Shown: positions 6,061-13,867, counted from the stretch's first letter. The stretch is DNA of 16,669 bases from JBEKVE01 sp049514335 (GCA_049514335.1 JBEKVE010000062.1:1-16669); one strand, 5' to 3'. Numbers and translations: made by a program. Notes: a model not told the origin generated them from the letters alone.

Positions 6061-7244
6061 TGGCACCTGCTCCTTCCGCCCCGGCTGGCCCGCTCGCCGG
6101 CGTGGTGGTGCTCGACCTGTCGAGCGTCGGCCCCGCGGCGCGCTGCACGCGCCTGCTCGCCGACTACGGGGCGAGCGTGATCAAGGTGGGGCCCGTTCCG
6201 GGGCGGGGCCCGGCGCAGGTGACGCCCCCCTTCTTCGCCTACAGCGCACACCGGGGCATGCGGCGCGTCCTGCTCGACGTGCGTGACCCCGACGGGCGTG
6301 CGGCCTTTCTCGCCCTCGCCTCCCGGGCCGACGTGGTGGTGGAGAGCTTCCGACCGGGCGTGGTCGACCGTCTGGGCATCGGCTACGAGGCGGTGCGGGC
6401 CGTCAACAACGGCGTCATCTACTGCTCCACGAGCGGCTACGGCCAGACCGGGCCCCGCGCCGGGTGGGCGGGCCACGACCTCGACTACTTGGCCGTGGCC
6501 GGGTACCTGGCCACCACCGGGCCCCGTGCCGACGGCGGTCCCCCGGTTCCCGGCGCCACCATCGCCGATGCGGCCGGGGGTGGCATGCACGCCGCGCTGG
6601 CGGTGTGCGCCGCCTTGGCGGGGCGGGCCACGAGCGGCGAGGGGACCCTCCTCGACGTGTCGGTCGCCGACGGCGTCCTGTGGATCATGTCGTTGGCCGC
6701 CGACGAGCACCTGGCCACGGGGGCCTCGCCCGGACCGGGGCACGACGTGCTCACCGGCCGCTACGCCTGTTACGACACCTACCGGGCAGCCGACGGCCGT
6801 TGGTTGGCGGTGGCCGCCATCGAGGCCAAGTTCTTCGCCAACCTGTGCCGTGCGCTCGGCTGCGAGCATCTCGCCGCACGCCAGTACGACGACGAGGCCC
6901 AGGACGAGGTGCGCGCCGCCCTCGCCGCCGCGTTCGCCACCCGCCCCCTTCGGGAGTGGGTGGACGAGCTCGCCGGCGCCGACACGTGCGTGGCCCCCGT
7001 GCAGCGCGTGGACGAGCTCGGGGACGACGCCCAGTTCTCGTGGCGGGGCGCGGTCGTCGAGGCCAAGCACCCCGCTCGTGGGGCGTTCCGACAGGTCGGC
7101 CCCGTCCTGGCCGGTATGGCGCCCGTGGCCGAGCCCGTGGTCGTCCCCGACGAGACCCTGACCGACACCGACGAGCTGCTGGGCGAGGCGGGTGTCGGCG
7201 CCGACCGGGTGGCAGACCTGCGGGCCCGGGGGGTGATCGCGTGA
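6060..7244 (+). CDS. Alpha-methylacyl-CoA racemase-like (CaiB/BaiF, class III CoA-transferase family)
   Basis: The product is 394 residues; ATG 6060 overlaps the preceding TGA by one base. The family fold shows in LLADYGASVIKV (32-43), a VVVESFRPGVVDRLGIGY segment (about 92-109) and GQTGP. Three residues match the alpha-methylacyl-CoA racemase set rather than a CoA-transferase: H139 in GHDLDYLA (compare GHDINYLA), D170 in IADAAGGGM, and E255 in AAIEAKFF (compare GALEPQFY). In mycobacterial MCR these correspond to His126, Asp156 and Glu241. By family it would interconvert 2R- and 2S-methylacyl-CoA so that the stereospecific dehydrogenase can act, as in steroid side-chain and pristanic acid breakdown. 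CoA-transferase activity is the alternative. The operon context supports the racemase reading. Confidence 0.82.
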   Translation: MAPAPSAPAGPLAGVVVLDLSSVGPAARCTRLLADYGASVIKVGPVPGRGPAQVTPPFFAYSAHRGMRRVLLDVRDPDGRAAFLALASRADVVVESFRPGVVDRLGIGYEAVRAVNNGVIYCSTSGYGQTGPRAGWAGHDLDYLAVAGYLATTGPRADGGPPVPGATIADAAGGGMHAALAVCAALAGRATSGEGTLLDVSVADGVLWIMSLAADEHLATGASPGPGHDVLTGRYACYDTYRAADGRWLAVAAIEAKFFANLCRALGCEHLAARQYDDEAQDEVRAALAAAFATRPLREWVDELAGADTCVAPVQRVDELGDDAQFSWRGAVVEAKHPARGAFRQVGPVLAGMAPVAEPVVVPDETLTDTDELLGEAGVGADRVADLRARGVIA

Positions 7245-7774
7245 GCGCCGACGACGCCGTCATGGCGGAGATTCGTGCCATGGTCGGAGTGCCGCAATAC
7301 GAGGAGCAGGGCGAGTTCCCCGTCGAGCGGGGCTACATCTGGACCATGTGCGCCGCCGTGGAGAACGGTAACCCGCTGTTCTGGGACGAGGACGCCGCCG
7401 CCGAGCTCACCGGCGGGCCCATCGCACCGCCCACCATGCTGTCGGTGTGGTTCCGCCCCCATCACTGGGCGCCGGGACGCACAGGGCAGCGCCTTCCGCT
7501 CCAGGTCCACTTCGACCTGAAGGAACGCCTGGGGCTCCCCGAGGCCGTCATGACGGACAACACCATGATCTTCTACGAGCCGGTGCGACCCGGCGACGTG
7601 CTGCGCACCCGCCAGATCCTGCGCTCGGTCAGCGACCTCAAGCGCACAAAGCTCGGCAGCGGGCGGTTCTGGGTGATCGACGTGGAGTACGCCAACCAGG
7701 ACGAGGCGCTCGTCGGCGTGGAGAGCTACACCGGGTTCGGCTACCGCCGTGGCGGCGAGGAGGGTGGGTCGTGA
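7241..7774 (+). CDS. MaoC/FAS1-like hotdog protein, non-catalytic partner (ChsH2 N-domain-like)
   Basis: The 177-residue product starts at GTG 7241, overlapping the previous TGA by four bases (GTGA); ATG 7262 is an alternative. It has the N-terminal MaoC/FAS1-dehydratase pattern: CAAVENGNPLFWDEDAAAE (37-55), then GGPIAPPTMLSVW (58-70), and later YEPVRPGDVLRTRQILRSVSD. In active R-hydratases the first stretch reads G-D-x-N-P-x-H. Here those Asp and His positions are N42 and F47, so this chain alone should be inactive. It is immediately followed by a MaoC protein that keeps both residues. That arrangement resembles ChsH2-ChsH1 of cholesterol degradation, but the DUF35 domain found at the C-terminus of ChsH2 is absent here. 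Confidence 0.82.
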   Translation: MSADDAVMAEIRAMVGVPQYEEQGEFPVERGYIWTMCAAVENGNPLFWDEDAAAELTGGPIAPPTMLSVWFRPHHWAPGRTGQRLPLQVHFDLKERLGLPEAVMTDNTMIFYEPVRPGDVLRTRQILRSVSDLKRTKLGSGRFWVIDVEYANQDEALVGVESYTGFGYRRGGEEGGS

Positions 7775-8256
7775 GCGCCCCCGCCCCTGTGCTGTTGTTC
7801 AGTGCCGTGGCCGAGGGCGACCGCATGCCGTCGCTCGAGACGCCCGTCACCGCCACCACGGTGGTGCTCGGCGCCCTGGCCACGCGCGACTGGCGCCCCA
7901 TGCACCACGACAAGGACTTCGCCGTCAACCGCAACGGGACGAGGGACATCTTCCTCAACACACCCAACCAGGCAGCGTGGTTCGAGCGCTACATCACGGA
8001 CTGGACCGGCCCCCACGGGCGGCTGGGGCGGGTCACCTTCCGCATGGTCGACTCGGTGTTCCCCGGCGACACCATGGTGCTCGACGGGGTGGTGTCCGAA
8101 GTGTCGATCGACGACACCGGGTGCGGATGGGTGAGCCTCGATCTCACCCTGTCGGTGGGCGGTGACGTCAAGAGCACGTGCTCGGCCCGGGTGGCTGTCC
8201 CCGTGGAGCACGGGGACAATCCGTGGCACCGCCGGCTCGAGCAGTGGAAGCCCTGA
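7771..8256 (+). CDS. MaoC-like enoyl-CoA hydratase, catalytic partner (ChsH1-like)
   Basis: The product is 161 residues. GTG 7771 overlaps the preceding stop by four bases, with GAGGAGGG just upstream as ribosome binding site. The hotdog core reads GALATRDWRPMHHDKDFA (34-51) with D40 and H45 in the D-x4-H spacing of R-specific hydratases. It continues with NGTRDIFLNTPNQAAWFERYITDW, a pattern I associate with ChsH1-type chains, and FPGDTMVLDG (97-106). By family it hydrates 2-enoyl-CoA to 3-hydroxyacyl-CoA, here probably as a heteromer with the preceding protein. The bulky substrate pocket of ChsH1-ChsH2 suggests a steroid or other large acyl-CoA, but the sequence alone does not prove it. Confidence 0.85.
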   Translation: MSAPAPVLLFSAVAEGDRMPSLETPVTATTVVLGALATRDWRPMHHDKDFAVNRNGTRDIFLNTPNQAAWFERYITDWTGPHGRLGRVTFRMVDSVFPGDTMVLDGVVSEVSIDDTGCGWVSLDLTLSVGGDVKSTCSARVAVPVEHGDNPWHRRLEQWKP

Positions 8257-8268
8257 GAGGAGCGCGAC

Positions 8269-9405
8269 GTGCTTGACCTCGAATTCAATGCGGAGCAGGA
8301 GATGCTGCGCGACACGGTGCGCAAGGTGTGCGGCACCTACAGCCCCATGTCGGTGGTGCGGGAGCTCGAGGACGATCCCGTCGGGTACCCCGTCGACCTG
8401 TGGAAGCAGCTGGGCGAGCTCGACCTGATCGGGTTGCTGCTCCCCGAGGAGCACGGTGGGTCGGCCATGAGCCTCATCGAGGGGGTGGTCCTCTACGAAG
8501 AGCTGGGTCGGGCGCTCGCGCCCACGCCGCATTTCGGAAGCGCCGTCCTGTGCGGTGGCGCGCTGGCCCTCGCCGGTTCGGCCGAGCAGCAGGCTCGGTG
8601 GCTGCCGGCGGTGGCGAGCGGCGAAGCCATACTCGCCCCCGCCTGGTTCGAGCCCGAGAACAGCTGTGGGCCGACCGGCATCCAGGTGCGCGCCGTCCCC
8701 GACGGTGGTGGGTTCCGCCTGGACGGTACGAAGCGCCATGTCCCCTTCGCCTCGTCGGCGACCGGCTTCGTGGTCCTGGCCCGCACCGGGGACGCACCGG
8801 GCGACGTGGACCTGTTCCTCGTGGATGCCGGTGCCACCGGCGTGTCGCTGCACCAGCAGCTGTCGGTGGCGTCGGACACCCAGTACCAGGTGACCCTGGA
8901 CGGCGTGCGCGTCGGGGCGGACCAGCGGATCGGGGCAGCGGGGACGGGCTGGGCCACCTGGGACGCCGTCATGCACGACGGCTCCATCCTCCTCGCCGCC
9001 CAGGCCATGGGCGGCGCTCAGCAGGCGCTCGACATCACCGTCCAGTACGCCAAGGACCGCGAGCAGTTCGACAAGCCGCTCGGTGCCTTCCAGGCGCTGG
9101 CGCACTACCTGGCCGACGCCGTCACCGCCGTCGACGGGGGGACCACCCTCGTGCACGAGGCGGCGTGGGCGCGCTCGGAGGGTCGTCCGGTCACCACGCT
9201 CGCCCCCATGGCGAAGCTCTTCGCCTGCCGCACCTTCCGCGATCTGACGGCCATGGCCCAGCAGCTCTTCGGTGGGGTCGGCTTCACCGTCGATTTCGAC
9301 ATCCAGCTCTACTTCCGCCGCGCCAAGCAGCTGCAGCTGTCGTGGTGGGACACGCGCTACCTCGAGGAGCTCGTGGCCGCCGCCGTGCTCGACGGGCGCG
9401 CCTGA
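8269..9405 (+). CDS. Acyl-CoA dehydrogenase-fold protein, likely non-catalytic beta subunit
   Basis: The product is 378 residues. GTG 8269 follows AGAGGAG (8256-8262) at six bases and lies 12 bases after the previous stop. The fold is clear from LDLIGLLLPEEHGG (51-64), YAKDREQFDKPLGAFQALAHYLADA (260-284, with R264 and Q266 at FAD-contact positions) and the C-terminal QLFGGVGFTVDFDIQLYFRRAKQ (332-354). Where the first dehydrogenase has LDLER, this one reads VMHDGS, so D237 replaces the catalytic Glu and the Arg is lost. The MCAD-type Glu is also absent at FGGVGFT. It probably supplies FAD and substrate contacts in a heterotetramer with the 4879 product. Alternatively it is an independent dehydrogenase using Asp as base. 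It ends the operon; the convergent metallopeptidase stop is 39 bases away. Confidence 0.9.
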   Translation: MLDLEFNAEQEMLRDTVRKVCGTYSPMSVVRELEDDPVGYPVDLWKQLGELDLIGLLLPEEHGGSAMSLIEGVVLYEELGRALAPTPHFGSAVLCGGALALAGSAEQQARWLPAVASGEAILAPAWFEPENSCGPTGIQVRAVPDGGGFRLDGTKRHVPFASSATGFVVLARTGDAPGDVDLFLVDAGATGVSLHQQLSVASDTQYQVTLDGVRVGADQRIGAAGTGWATWDAVMHDGSILLAAQAMGGAQQALDITVQYAKDREQFDKPLGAFQALAHYLADAVTAVDGGTTLVHEAAWARSEGRPVTTLAPMAKLFACRTFRDLTAMAQQLFGGVGFTVDFDIQLYFRRAKQLQLSWWDTRYLEELVAAAVLDGRA

Positions 9406-9421
9406 CCCCCCTCCCCCGCCA

Positions 9422-9434
9422 CCGGGTGCCCCGG
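9422..9434. terminator. Small hairpin between convergent genes
   Basis: CCGGG-TGC-CCCGG lies in the 39-base gap between the dehydrogenase stop (9405) and the metallopeptidase stop (9445). A five-pair stem with a three-base loop could serve both strands. There is no U run and the stem is short, so the call is weak. Confidence 0.25.
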
Positions 9435-9444
9435 CGTCGGGTGC

Positions 9445-9963
9445 TCAGACGGGAGTTTCGAGCCCGAGGGTGTAGCCCGCCAGGAAGGTGTCGGCCTCGG
9501 CCGTCCTCGGGTAGCGGGCCACCAGCCGGCGGAACCGGGGGGAGTGGGTCGGCTCCACCAGGTGGGCCAGCTCGTGGACGAGGACGGCATCGAGCACCCA
9601 CCCCGGCACGATCCGGAGCCGGTCGGAGATGCGGATCTCGCCTGAACGCGACGTGCACGAGCCCCAGCGCCGGTTCTGGTTGCCGACCCACCGGATCGAC
9701 CGGGGACGGACCCCCCCGAGGTACAGATCGGCGAGCGCCGCGGCCCGCTGGTCGAGATCGCGGTCCGAAGCGGTGACGTGAGGCCGCTGGGCGAGGACCC
9801 GCTCCACGAGCCCCTCGACCAGCTGGACCCGCTCGGCGCGTGGGAGCCGGGCTGGGAGCACGACCACCACCCGGCCGTCCTGCCAGAAGCCGCTGGCGGT
9901 CTTTCGACGCCGCGGGCTGGTGCGCACCTCGACCTCGGGTCGGGGTGGCGTGCGCGTGGTCAT
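9445..9963 (-). CDS. YgjP-like (DUF45/WLM-type) zinc metallopeptidase
   Basis: The product is 172 residues from ATG 9963. The family signature is complete: NQNRRWGSCTSRSGEIRIS (95-113), RLRIVPGWVLDAVLVHELAHL (115-135) with the zinc motif H130-E131-x2-H134, then H140 in THSPRF as likely third ligand. By family this is a cytoplasmic M48-related peptidase of unknown substrate, similar to E. coli YgjP, with no signal peptide or membrane segment. An 18-codon open frame (10016-9960) ends in ATGA overlap with this start. It is convergent with the dehydrogenase operon and shares direction with the membrane-protein gene upstream. No functional link to the lipid genes is evident. Confidence 0.9.
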   Translation of the reverse strand: MTTRTPPRPEVEVRTSPRRRKTASGFWQDGRVVVVLPARLPRAERVQLVEGLVERVLAQRPHVTASDRDLDQRAAALADLYLGGVRPRSIRWVGNQNRRWGSCTSRSGEIRISDRLRIVPGWVLDAVLVHELAHLVEPTHSPRFRRLVARYPRTAEADTFLAGYTLGLETPV

Positions 9964-10016
9964 CGCCGCCCCCGTCCGGGCCGTGGCGGCCGTGCGCCCA
10001 CGCGCTCAAGTTCCAT
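9960..10016 (-). other. 18-codon upstream open frame coupled to metallopeptidase start
   Basis: From ATG 10016 the frame encodes MELERVGARPPRPGRGRR and its TGA overlaps the metallopeptidase ATG by four bases. It could be a translation-coupling leader or chance, and it has no convincing ribosome binding site. The rest of the 124-base gap (9964-10087) shows only an A/T-run hairpin with five-pair GAGCG/CGCTC arms at 10059-10078. Confidence 0.2.
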
Positions 10017-10087
10017 GTCCCTAATGATGTCGTCGCGTTGTGGCGGCGCAAGGGGTGGGAGCGATTTTTTTCACGCTCGGCGCGTGG

Positions 10088-10525
10088 TCACCATCGTTTG
10101 CGTCGCCCGCTGGCGTGGAGCGCGGCCAGATAGTCGTTGTAGGCGGCCAACTCGTCGGCGTCGGCCCCTGGGGGCCCGGTCCCGAGGCCGGCCGCTCGCC
10201 GTTCGCCGCCCTCCTCGTCCCCGCCGCCTCCGTCGCCGGGACCGCCTCCGAGGCGGCCCGGCTCGCCGGGGCGCACCGTGTCGCTCCGGACCGCTGTCTC
10301 ATCGGCTGTCTCCTCCGTGGAGGACGGGTCGTGGAGGAGCTTCCACCACATGTAGACGGCGTAGCCGGCGAACACGGGCCACTCGAAGGTGTAGGCCCAA
10401 CTGAGGGTGTTCCCCGACAGGGCTCGCTGGAGCTGCCACCAGCCCAGGGCCAGACAGCCGGGGACGACCACTGCCGCGACGACGTGCACTTTCAGCGCCC
10501 GCCGGGAGGTCCACACCGAGGTCAC
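10088..10525 (-). CDS. Conserved-looking two-TM membrane protein, function unknown
   Basis: From GTG 10525 the product is 145 residues. Two membrane segments are visible: KVHVVAAVVVPGCLALGWWQL (12-32) and WPVFAGYAVYMWWKLL (49-64). The first, ending in LGWWQLQRALSGNTLSW, recalls the first helix of SURF1-like proteins, but the rest does not. A Gly/Glu-rich low-complexity linker (70-125) leads to a C-terminal YNDYLAALHASGRRKRW. I recognise this layout loosely from actinobacterial hypothetical proteins and cannot name a function. The frame is open further upstream, but that part looks non-coding. The start is supported by TAGCCT seven bases before the GTG, fitting a leaderless transcript. It is divergent from the MFS gene. 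Confidence 0.7.
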   Translation of the reverse strand: MTSVWTSRRALKVHVVAAVVVPGCLALGWWQLQRALSGNTLSWAYTFEWPVFAGYAVYMWWKLLHDPSSTEETADETAVRSDTVRPGEPGRLGGGPGDGGGGDEEGGERRAAGLGTGPPGADADELAAYNDYLAALHASGRRKRW

Positions 10526-10532
10526 GGGGCCG

Positions 10533-10538
10533 AGGCTA
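10533..10538 (-). promoter_or_regulatory. -10-like TAGCCT for a leaderless transcript
   Basis: On the minus strand TAGCCT is followed by seven bases and then the GTG at 10525, the spacing expected when transcription starts at the start codon. No clear -35 is present. Confidence 0.35.
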
Positions 10539-10683
10539 GTGAAGCGGGTGCGTCTCGGGTCCGGCGGCGCGGGGGCACCCGGGGGGCCACCAGGTGCTTT
10601 ACACAGGCAACCGCTGCGATGGAGACTCTCGGTTCGAGGTGCGATCCGGCTCCGGGGGGGACCGGCCGGTAGGAGGAGACCAG

Positions 10684-12276
10684 TTGGCCGCGAGGGGATC
10701 GTCCCGAGGGACAAGCCCACCCGGCGCGGGAGACGACGGGAGCAAGTGGTTGACCCTGGTCGCCGTGTGCGGGGCGACCTTCATGCTGTTGGTGGACATC
10801 ACCATCGTCCAGGTGGCGCTGCCCACCATTCAGCGGACCCTGCACGCCACCTTCAACGACCTGCAGTGGGTCATTGCCGCCTATTCCATCAGCCTGGCCG
10901 CCCTCATCCTCACCCAGGGCTCCCTGGCCGACCGCTTCGGGCGCAAGCGGATCTTCATCTTCGGGCTCTTCGTCTTCACCGCCGCCTCACTGTTCTGCGG
11001 GCTGTCCAAGAGTCCGACCGACCTCATCGTCGCCCGGGCCGTGCAGGGCGTGGGCGGGGCCGCCATGTTCGCCACGTCGCTGGCCCTCATCGCCCAGGAC
11101 TTCGAGGGCAAGGCCCGCGCCGCCGCCATCGCCGCCTGGGGGGCGACGGTGGGGGGCGCGGTCGCCATCGGGCCCCTCGTGGGCGGGGCGCTCACGAGCG
11201 GCTTCGGGTGGCAGTGGATCTTCTACGTGAACGTCCCCGTCGGGGTGGTGACGTTGGCGCTGTCGCTGCGCATGGTGAACGTCCGGGACCCCAACGCCAC
11301 CCGCCTCGACTGGTGGGGGCTGGCCACGCTGTCGGGGAGCCTGTTCCTTCTGGTCCTGGGCCTCACGCGCGGGAACGACGACGGATGGACGAGCGTCCGC
11401 ATCCTGTCGACGCTGGCCGCCTCGGGGGTCCTGCTCGTCACCTTCGTGGTCGTCGAGTTGCGCCAGCCCCGGCCCATGTTCGACCTGTCGCTGTTCCGCA
11501 AGCCCGCCTTCACGGGCGTGTCGGTGGCCACCTTCGGCATCGGCGGCGGCATGTTCGCGCTCCTCACCTACTTGACGCTCTACCTCCAGAACGACCTGGG
11601 CCTGACCCCCCTGCAAAGCGGCCTGCGCCTGCTCCCGCTCACGCTCATGGCCTTCGTGGTCCCGCTCGTGTCGCATCCGCTCACAGAGCGGGTCCCCCCC
11701 GGCATGGCGCTGACGGTGGGCCTGGCGGTGTGCGCCGGAGGTCTCTACCTCTTCCGGGGGCTGACGGTCACGTCGACCTGGGAGGCGCTGCTTCCCGGGT
11801 TCCTGTTGAGCGGTGCCGGCGTCGGTCTGGCCAACCCGGCCATCGCCAAGATCGCCCTGGGGGTGGTGCCCCCGCAACGCAGCGGCATGGCCTCTGGCAT
11901 CAACAACACCTTCCGCGTGGCCGGCGTCGCCACCGGCGTGGCCGCCATCGGGGCCGTCTTCCAGAACCGGCTGGCGGCGGGACTGCACAGTGCGGCGGGG
12001 GCCGGCAGCGACGCCCTGGCCCGCACCGTGGCGGCGTCGGGCATCCACGGCGCCATCATTGCCTCGGACGGCAACGGCACGGTCATCCAGGCCGCCCGGG
12101 TCTCGTTCGCGTCGGCCATGAACGAGCTGTTCCTGGTGGGAACGGTGGTCGTGGCTGTGGGCGCGGTCTTCGCCGTCATGGTGCGGCGCAAGGACTTCTA
12201 CTCCCGCCGCCGGGCGGGCCACCGGCCCGAACCGGCCGCTGCGACGGGGCCCGAGCTCGTGCCCGAGACCGTGTGA
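10684..12276 (+). CDS. MFS drug/efflux transporter, DHA2 (EmrB/QacA) type
   Basis: The product is 530 residues with about 14 hydrophobic segments. The start chosen is TTG 10684, because AGGAGGAG (10671-10678) lies five bases upstream; the frame remains open to 10594 but that part lacks a signal. Family marks are D38 in TM1 (LVDITIVQVALPTIQ), motif A GSLADRFGRKR (79-89) and the antiporter motif C around GATVGGAVAIGPLVGG (153-168). By family it exports drugs or toxic metabolites using the proton gradient across the inner membrane; the substrate is unknown. The alcohol dehydrogenase starts 20 bases after its stop and the VOC protein follows, so a detoxification or metabolite-export operon is plausible. 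Confidence 0.92.
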   Translation: MAARGSSRGTSPPGAGDDGSKWLTLVAVCGATFMLLVDITIVQVALPTIQRTLHATFNDLQWVIAAYSISLAALILTQGSLADRFGRKRIFIFGLFVFTAASLFCGLSKSPTDLIVARAVQGVGGAAMFATSLALIAQDFEGKARAAAIAAWGATVGGAVAIGPLVGGALTSGFGWQWIFYVNVPVGVVTLALSLRMVNVRDPNATRLDWWGLATLSGSLFLLVLGLTRGNDDGWTSVRILSTLAASGVLLVTFVVVELRQPRPMFDLSLFRKPAFTGVSVATFGIGGGMFALLTYLTLYLQNDLGLTPLQSGLRLLPLTLMAFVVPLVSHPLTERVPPGMALTVGLAVCAGGLYLFRGLTVTSTWEALLPGFLLSGAGVGLANPAIAKIALGVVPPQRSGMASGINNTFRVAGVATGVAAIGAVFQNRLAAGLHSAAGAGSDALARTVAASGIHGAIIASDGNGTVIQAARVSFASAMNELFLVGTVVVAVGAVFAVMVRRKDFYSRRRAGHRPEPAAATGPELVPETV

Positions 12277-12295
12277 TGCCGAGGAGGAGGCCGTC

Positions 12296-13360
12296 GTGAT
12301 CGAGGTGCCCGACCTGATGCGATCCGCCGTCTACCGCAGCCCCGGCGACATCGGGGTGGAGGAGCGGCCCGTACCCCGGCCCGGCGCCGGTCAGGTGCTC
12401 GTCGAGGTGTCCTACTGCGGCATCTGCGGATCCGACCTCCACATCATGATCGAGGGGTGGGGCAAGCCCGGCACGGTCGGCGGTCACGAGTACAGCGGGG
12501 TGGTCGCCGCCGTCGGCGACGGCGTGAAGACGTGGAAGGTGGGGGACGCCGTGGTGTGCGGCCCCTCACCGCGCTGCGGCACGTGCCGGCGGTGTCGCCT
12601 GGGCCACCCGTCGCAGTGCGAGAACCGTTCGGCACCCGTCGACGGCGATGTGGGCGGTGCCTTCGCCGGCTTCGTCGTGACCGACGCCCGCTCGCTCTTG
12701 GCGCTGCCCGAAGGCATGTCCCCGCGCGTCGCCGCCCTGGCCGAGCCCCTGGCGGTGGCCCTGCACGGCATCACGCGCTCGGGGATCGTCCCCGGAGACA
12801 CCGCCATGGTGTTCGGCGCCGGGCCCATCGGCGCGCTCACCATCGCTGCCCTCGTGGCCAAGGGGATCGGTCCCGTGGTGGTGGTGGAGCCCGGCGAGAG
12901 CCGCCAGCGTCTCGCTCGGGACCTGGGGGCCTCCGAGGTGCTGGCCCCGACCGAGCTCGAGACCTTCCCCCCGTGGGAGCCCGAGCGCCAGTCACCGCGG
13001 GCTGTCGACGTCGTGTTCGAGTGCTCGGGCAAGAAGGCCGCCATGGAGACCGGCTTCCATCAGCTCGGGCGGGGAGGCCATCTGGTGCTGGTGGGAGCGG
13101 GGATGGAGTCCCCCCGGTTCGATCCCAACCGCATGATCCTGAACGAGCTCGGGGTGTCGGGCTCCTTCGTGTACGACGCCGACGGCTTCGAGCGCGCGCT
13201 CGAGCTCCTCGCCTCGGGGGCGCTTCCCACCGACGTGCTCATCGACCCCGAGGACGTGGCGCTCGACGGCCTCGGCCCTGCCATGCACGGGCTGGCGGCG
13301 GGGACGATCGCAGGGAAGGTCATGGTCGTCCCGGGAGCCGGAGGGACCGAGGGACGATGA
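12296..13360 (+). CDS. Zinc-dependent medium-chain alcohol dehydrogenase (MDR)
   Basis: The product is 354 residues. GTG 12296 follows AGGAGGAGG (12282-12290) at five bases. Catalytic zinc ligands are C44 (GICGSD), H64-E65 (GGHEYSG) and E150 (LAEPLAVALHG). The structural zinc set is C94, C97, C100 and C108 in CGTCRRCRLGHPSQC. The Rossmann motif GAGPIG (174-179) is present, with E194 or a nearby acidic residue suggesting NAD. Members include threonine, sorbitol and other polyol dehydrogenases; nothing fixes the substrate. The stop overlaps the VOC ATG by four bases, so the two proteins are translationally coupled and probably act on related compounds. Confidence 0.93.
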   Translation: MIEVPDLMRSAVYRSPGDIGVEERPVPRPGAGQVLVEVSYCGICGSDLHIMIEGWGKPGTVGGHEYSGVVAAVGDGVKTWKVGDAVVCGPSPRCGTCRRCRLGHPSQCENRSAPVDGDVGGAFAGFVVTDARSLLALPEGMSPRVAALAEPLAVALHGITRSGIVPGDTAMVFGAGPIGALTIAALVAKGIGPVVVVEPGESRQRLARDLGASEVLAPTELETFPPWEPERQSPRAVDVVFECSGKKAAMETGFHQLGRGGHLVLVGAGMESPRFDPNRMILNELGVSGSFVYDADGFERALELLASGALPTDVLIDPEDVALDGLGPAMHGLAAGTIAGKVMVVPGAGGTEGR

Positions 13361-13806
13361 GCCACCCCTACTACCCGTCGGGGAACCCCCGTTTCAACCA
13401 CGTGGCCATGAGCGTGCCTGCGGATCTGCTCGACGAGGGGAGCCGGACCGACATCTGCGGCTTCTGGGGCGAGGTCCTCGGGTTCGACGAGATGCCCACC
13501 ATGACCGTGGACCGCAAGCGGCTCATCCTGTCGTGCGTGCACTGGGACCAGTTCATCTTCCTCATCGCCGAGGAGGATCCGTTGCGCTGCCCCCGCATGG
13601 ACCATTTCGGCTTCGCCGTGGGTGCGCTGGACGAGCTGGTGGGGGTGCGCGACCGCGCCCTTGCGTATCGGGAGCGTGACGACCGGGTCGACTTGATCGA
13701 CCTCCACGTGGACGACCAGGGGCCGGTGAAGATCCACTCCATCTACCTCGGCTACGTCCTGCCCATGCTGTGCGAACTGCAGTTCTGGGAGTTCACCGGC
13801 GCCTGA
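13357..13806 (+). CDS. VOC (glyoxalase/dioxygenase) superfamily protein
   Basis: The product is 149 residues; ATG 13357 overlaps the dehydrogenase stop (ATGA). The fold pattern starts RFNHVAMSVP (12-21), then FWGEVLGFDEM (36-46), MDHFGFAVGALDEL (81-94) and ends PMLCELQFWEF (136-146). H15, H83 and E140 fall at the metal-ligand positions of the superfamily. Members include glyoxalases, ring-cleaving dioxygenases, epimerases and antibiotic-binding proteins. Coupling with a zinc dehydrogenase and an exporter fits processing or resistance to a small molecule, but the substrate is unknown. It is the last gene before a strong hairpin. Confidence 0.82.
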   Translation: MSHPYYPSGNPRFNHVAMSVPADLLDEGSRTDICGFWGEVLGFDEMPTMTVDRKRLILSCVHWDQFIFLIAEEDPLRCPRMDHFGFAVGALDELVGVRDRALAYRERDDRVDLIDLHVDDQGPVKIHSIYLGYVLPMLCELQFWEFTGA

Positions 13807-13833
13807 GGCGTCCGACCGGGCGCGGAACATGCG

Positions 13834-13867
13834 GGCGGGGCGGGAACCTCGCAGCTCCCGCCCCGCC
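13834..13867 (+). terminator. Strong terminator-like hairpin
   Basis: GGCGGGGCGGGA and TCCCGCCCCGCC form a perfect 12-pair stem around a ten-base loop, 27 bases past the VOC stop. There is no U run, as usual for high-GC actinobacterial terminators. The rest of the 220-base gap to 14026 holds only the promoter-like TACGAT. Confidence 0.7.

Noticed and set aside
4633..6066. Long minus-strand open frame continuous with the alpha/beta-barrel gene
   Set aside because: It is antisense to the clearly coding dehydrogenase, with Val/Leu/Gly-rich composition typical of a high-GC shadow. Only the part from ATG 4632 downstream looks like protein.
6060..7244. Considered as a plain CoA-transferase (formyl-CoA or carnitine type)
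   Set aside because: The GHDLDY, IADAAGGG and AAIEAKFF residues fit the racemase subfamily better, though transferase activity is not excluded.
10059..10078. GAGCG/CGCTC hairpin with a T7/A7 loop after the small membrane protein gene, considered as terminator
   Set aside because: The A/U run is in the loop rather than after the stem and the stem is only five pairs.
10407..12299. Plus-strand 630-codon open frame overlapping the transporter in another frame
   Set aside because: It is Arg/Gly/Pro/His-rich out-of-frame translation of a strongly recognisable MFS gene.
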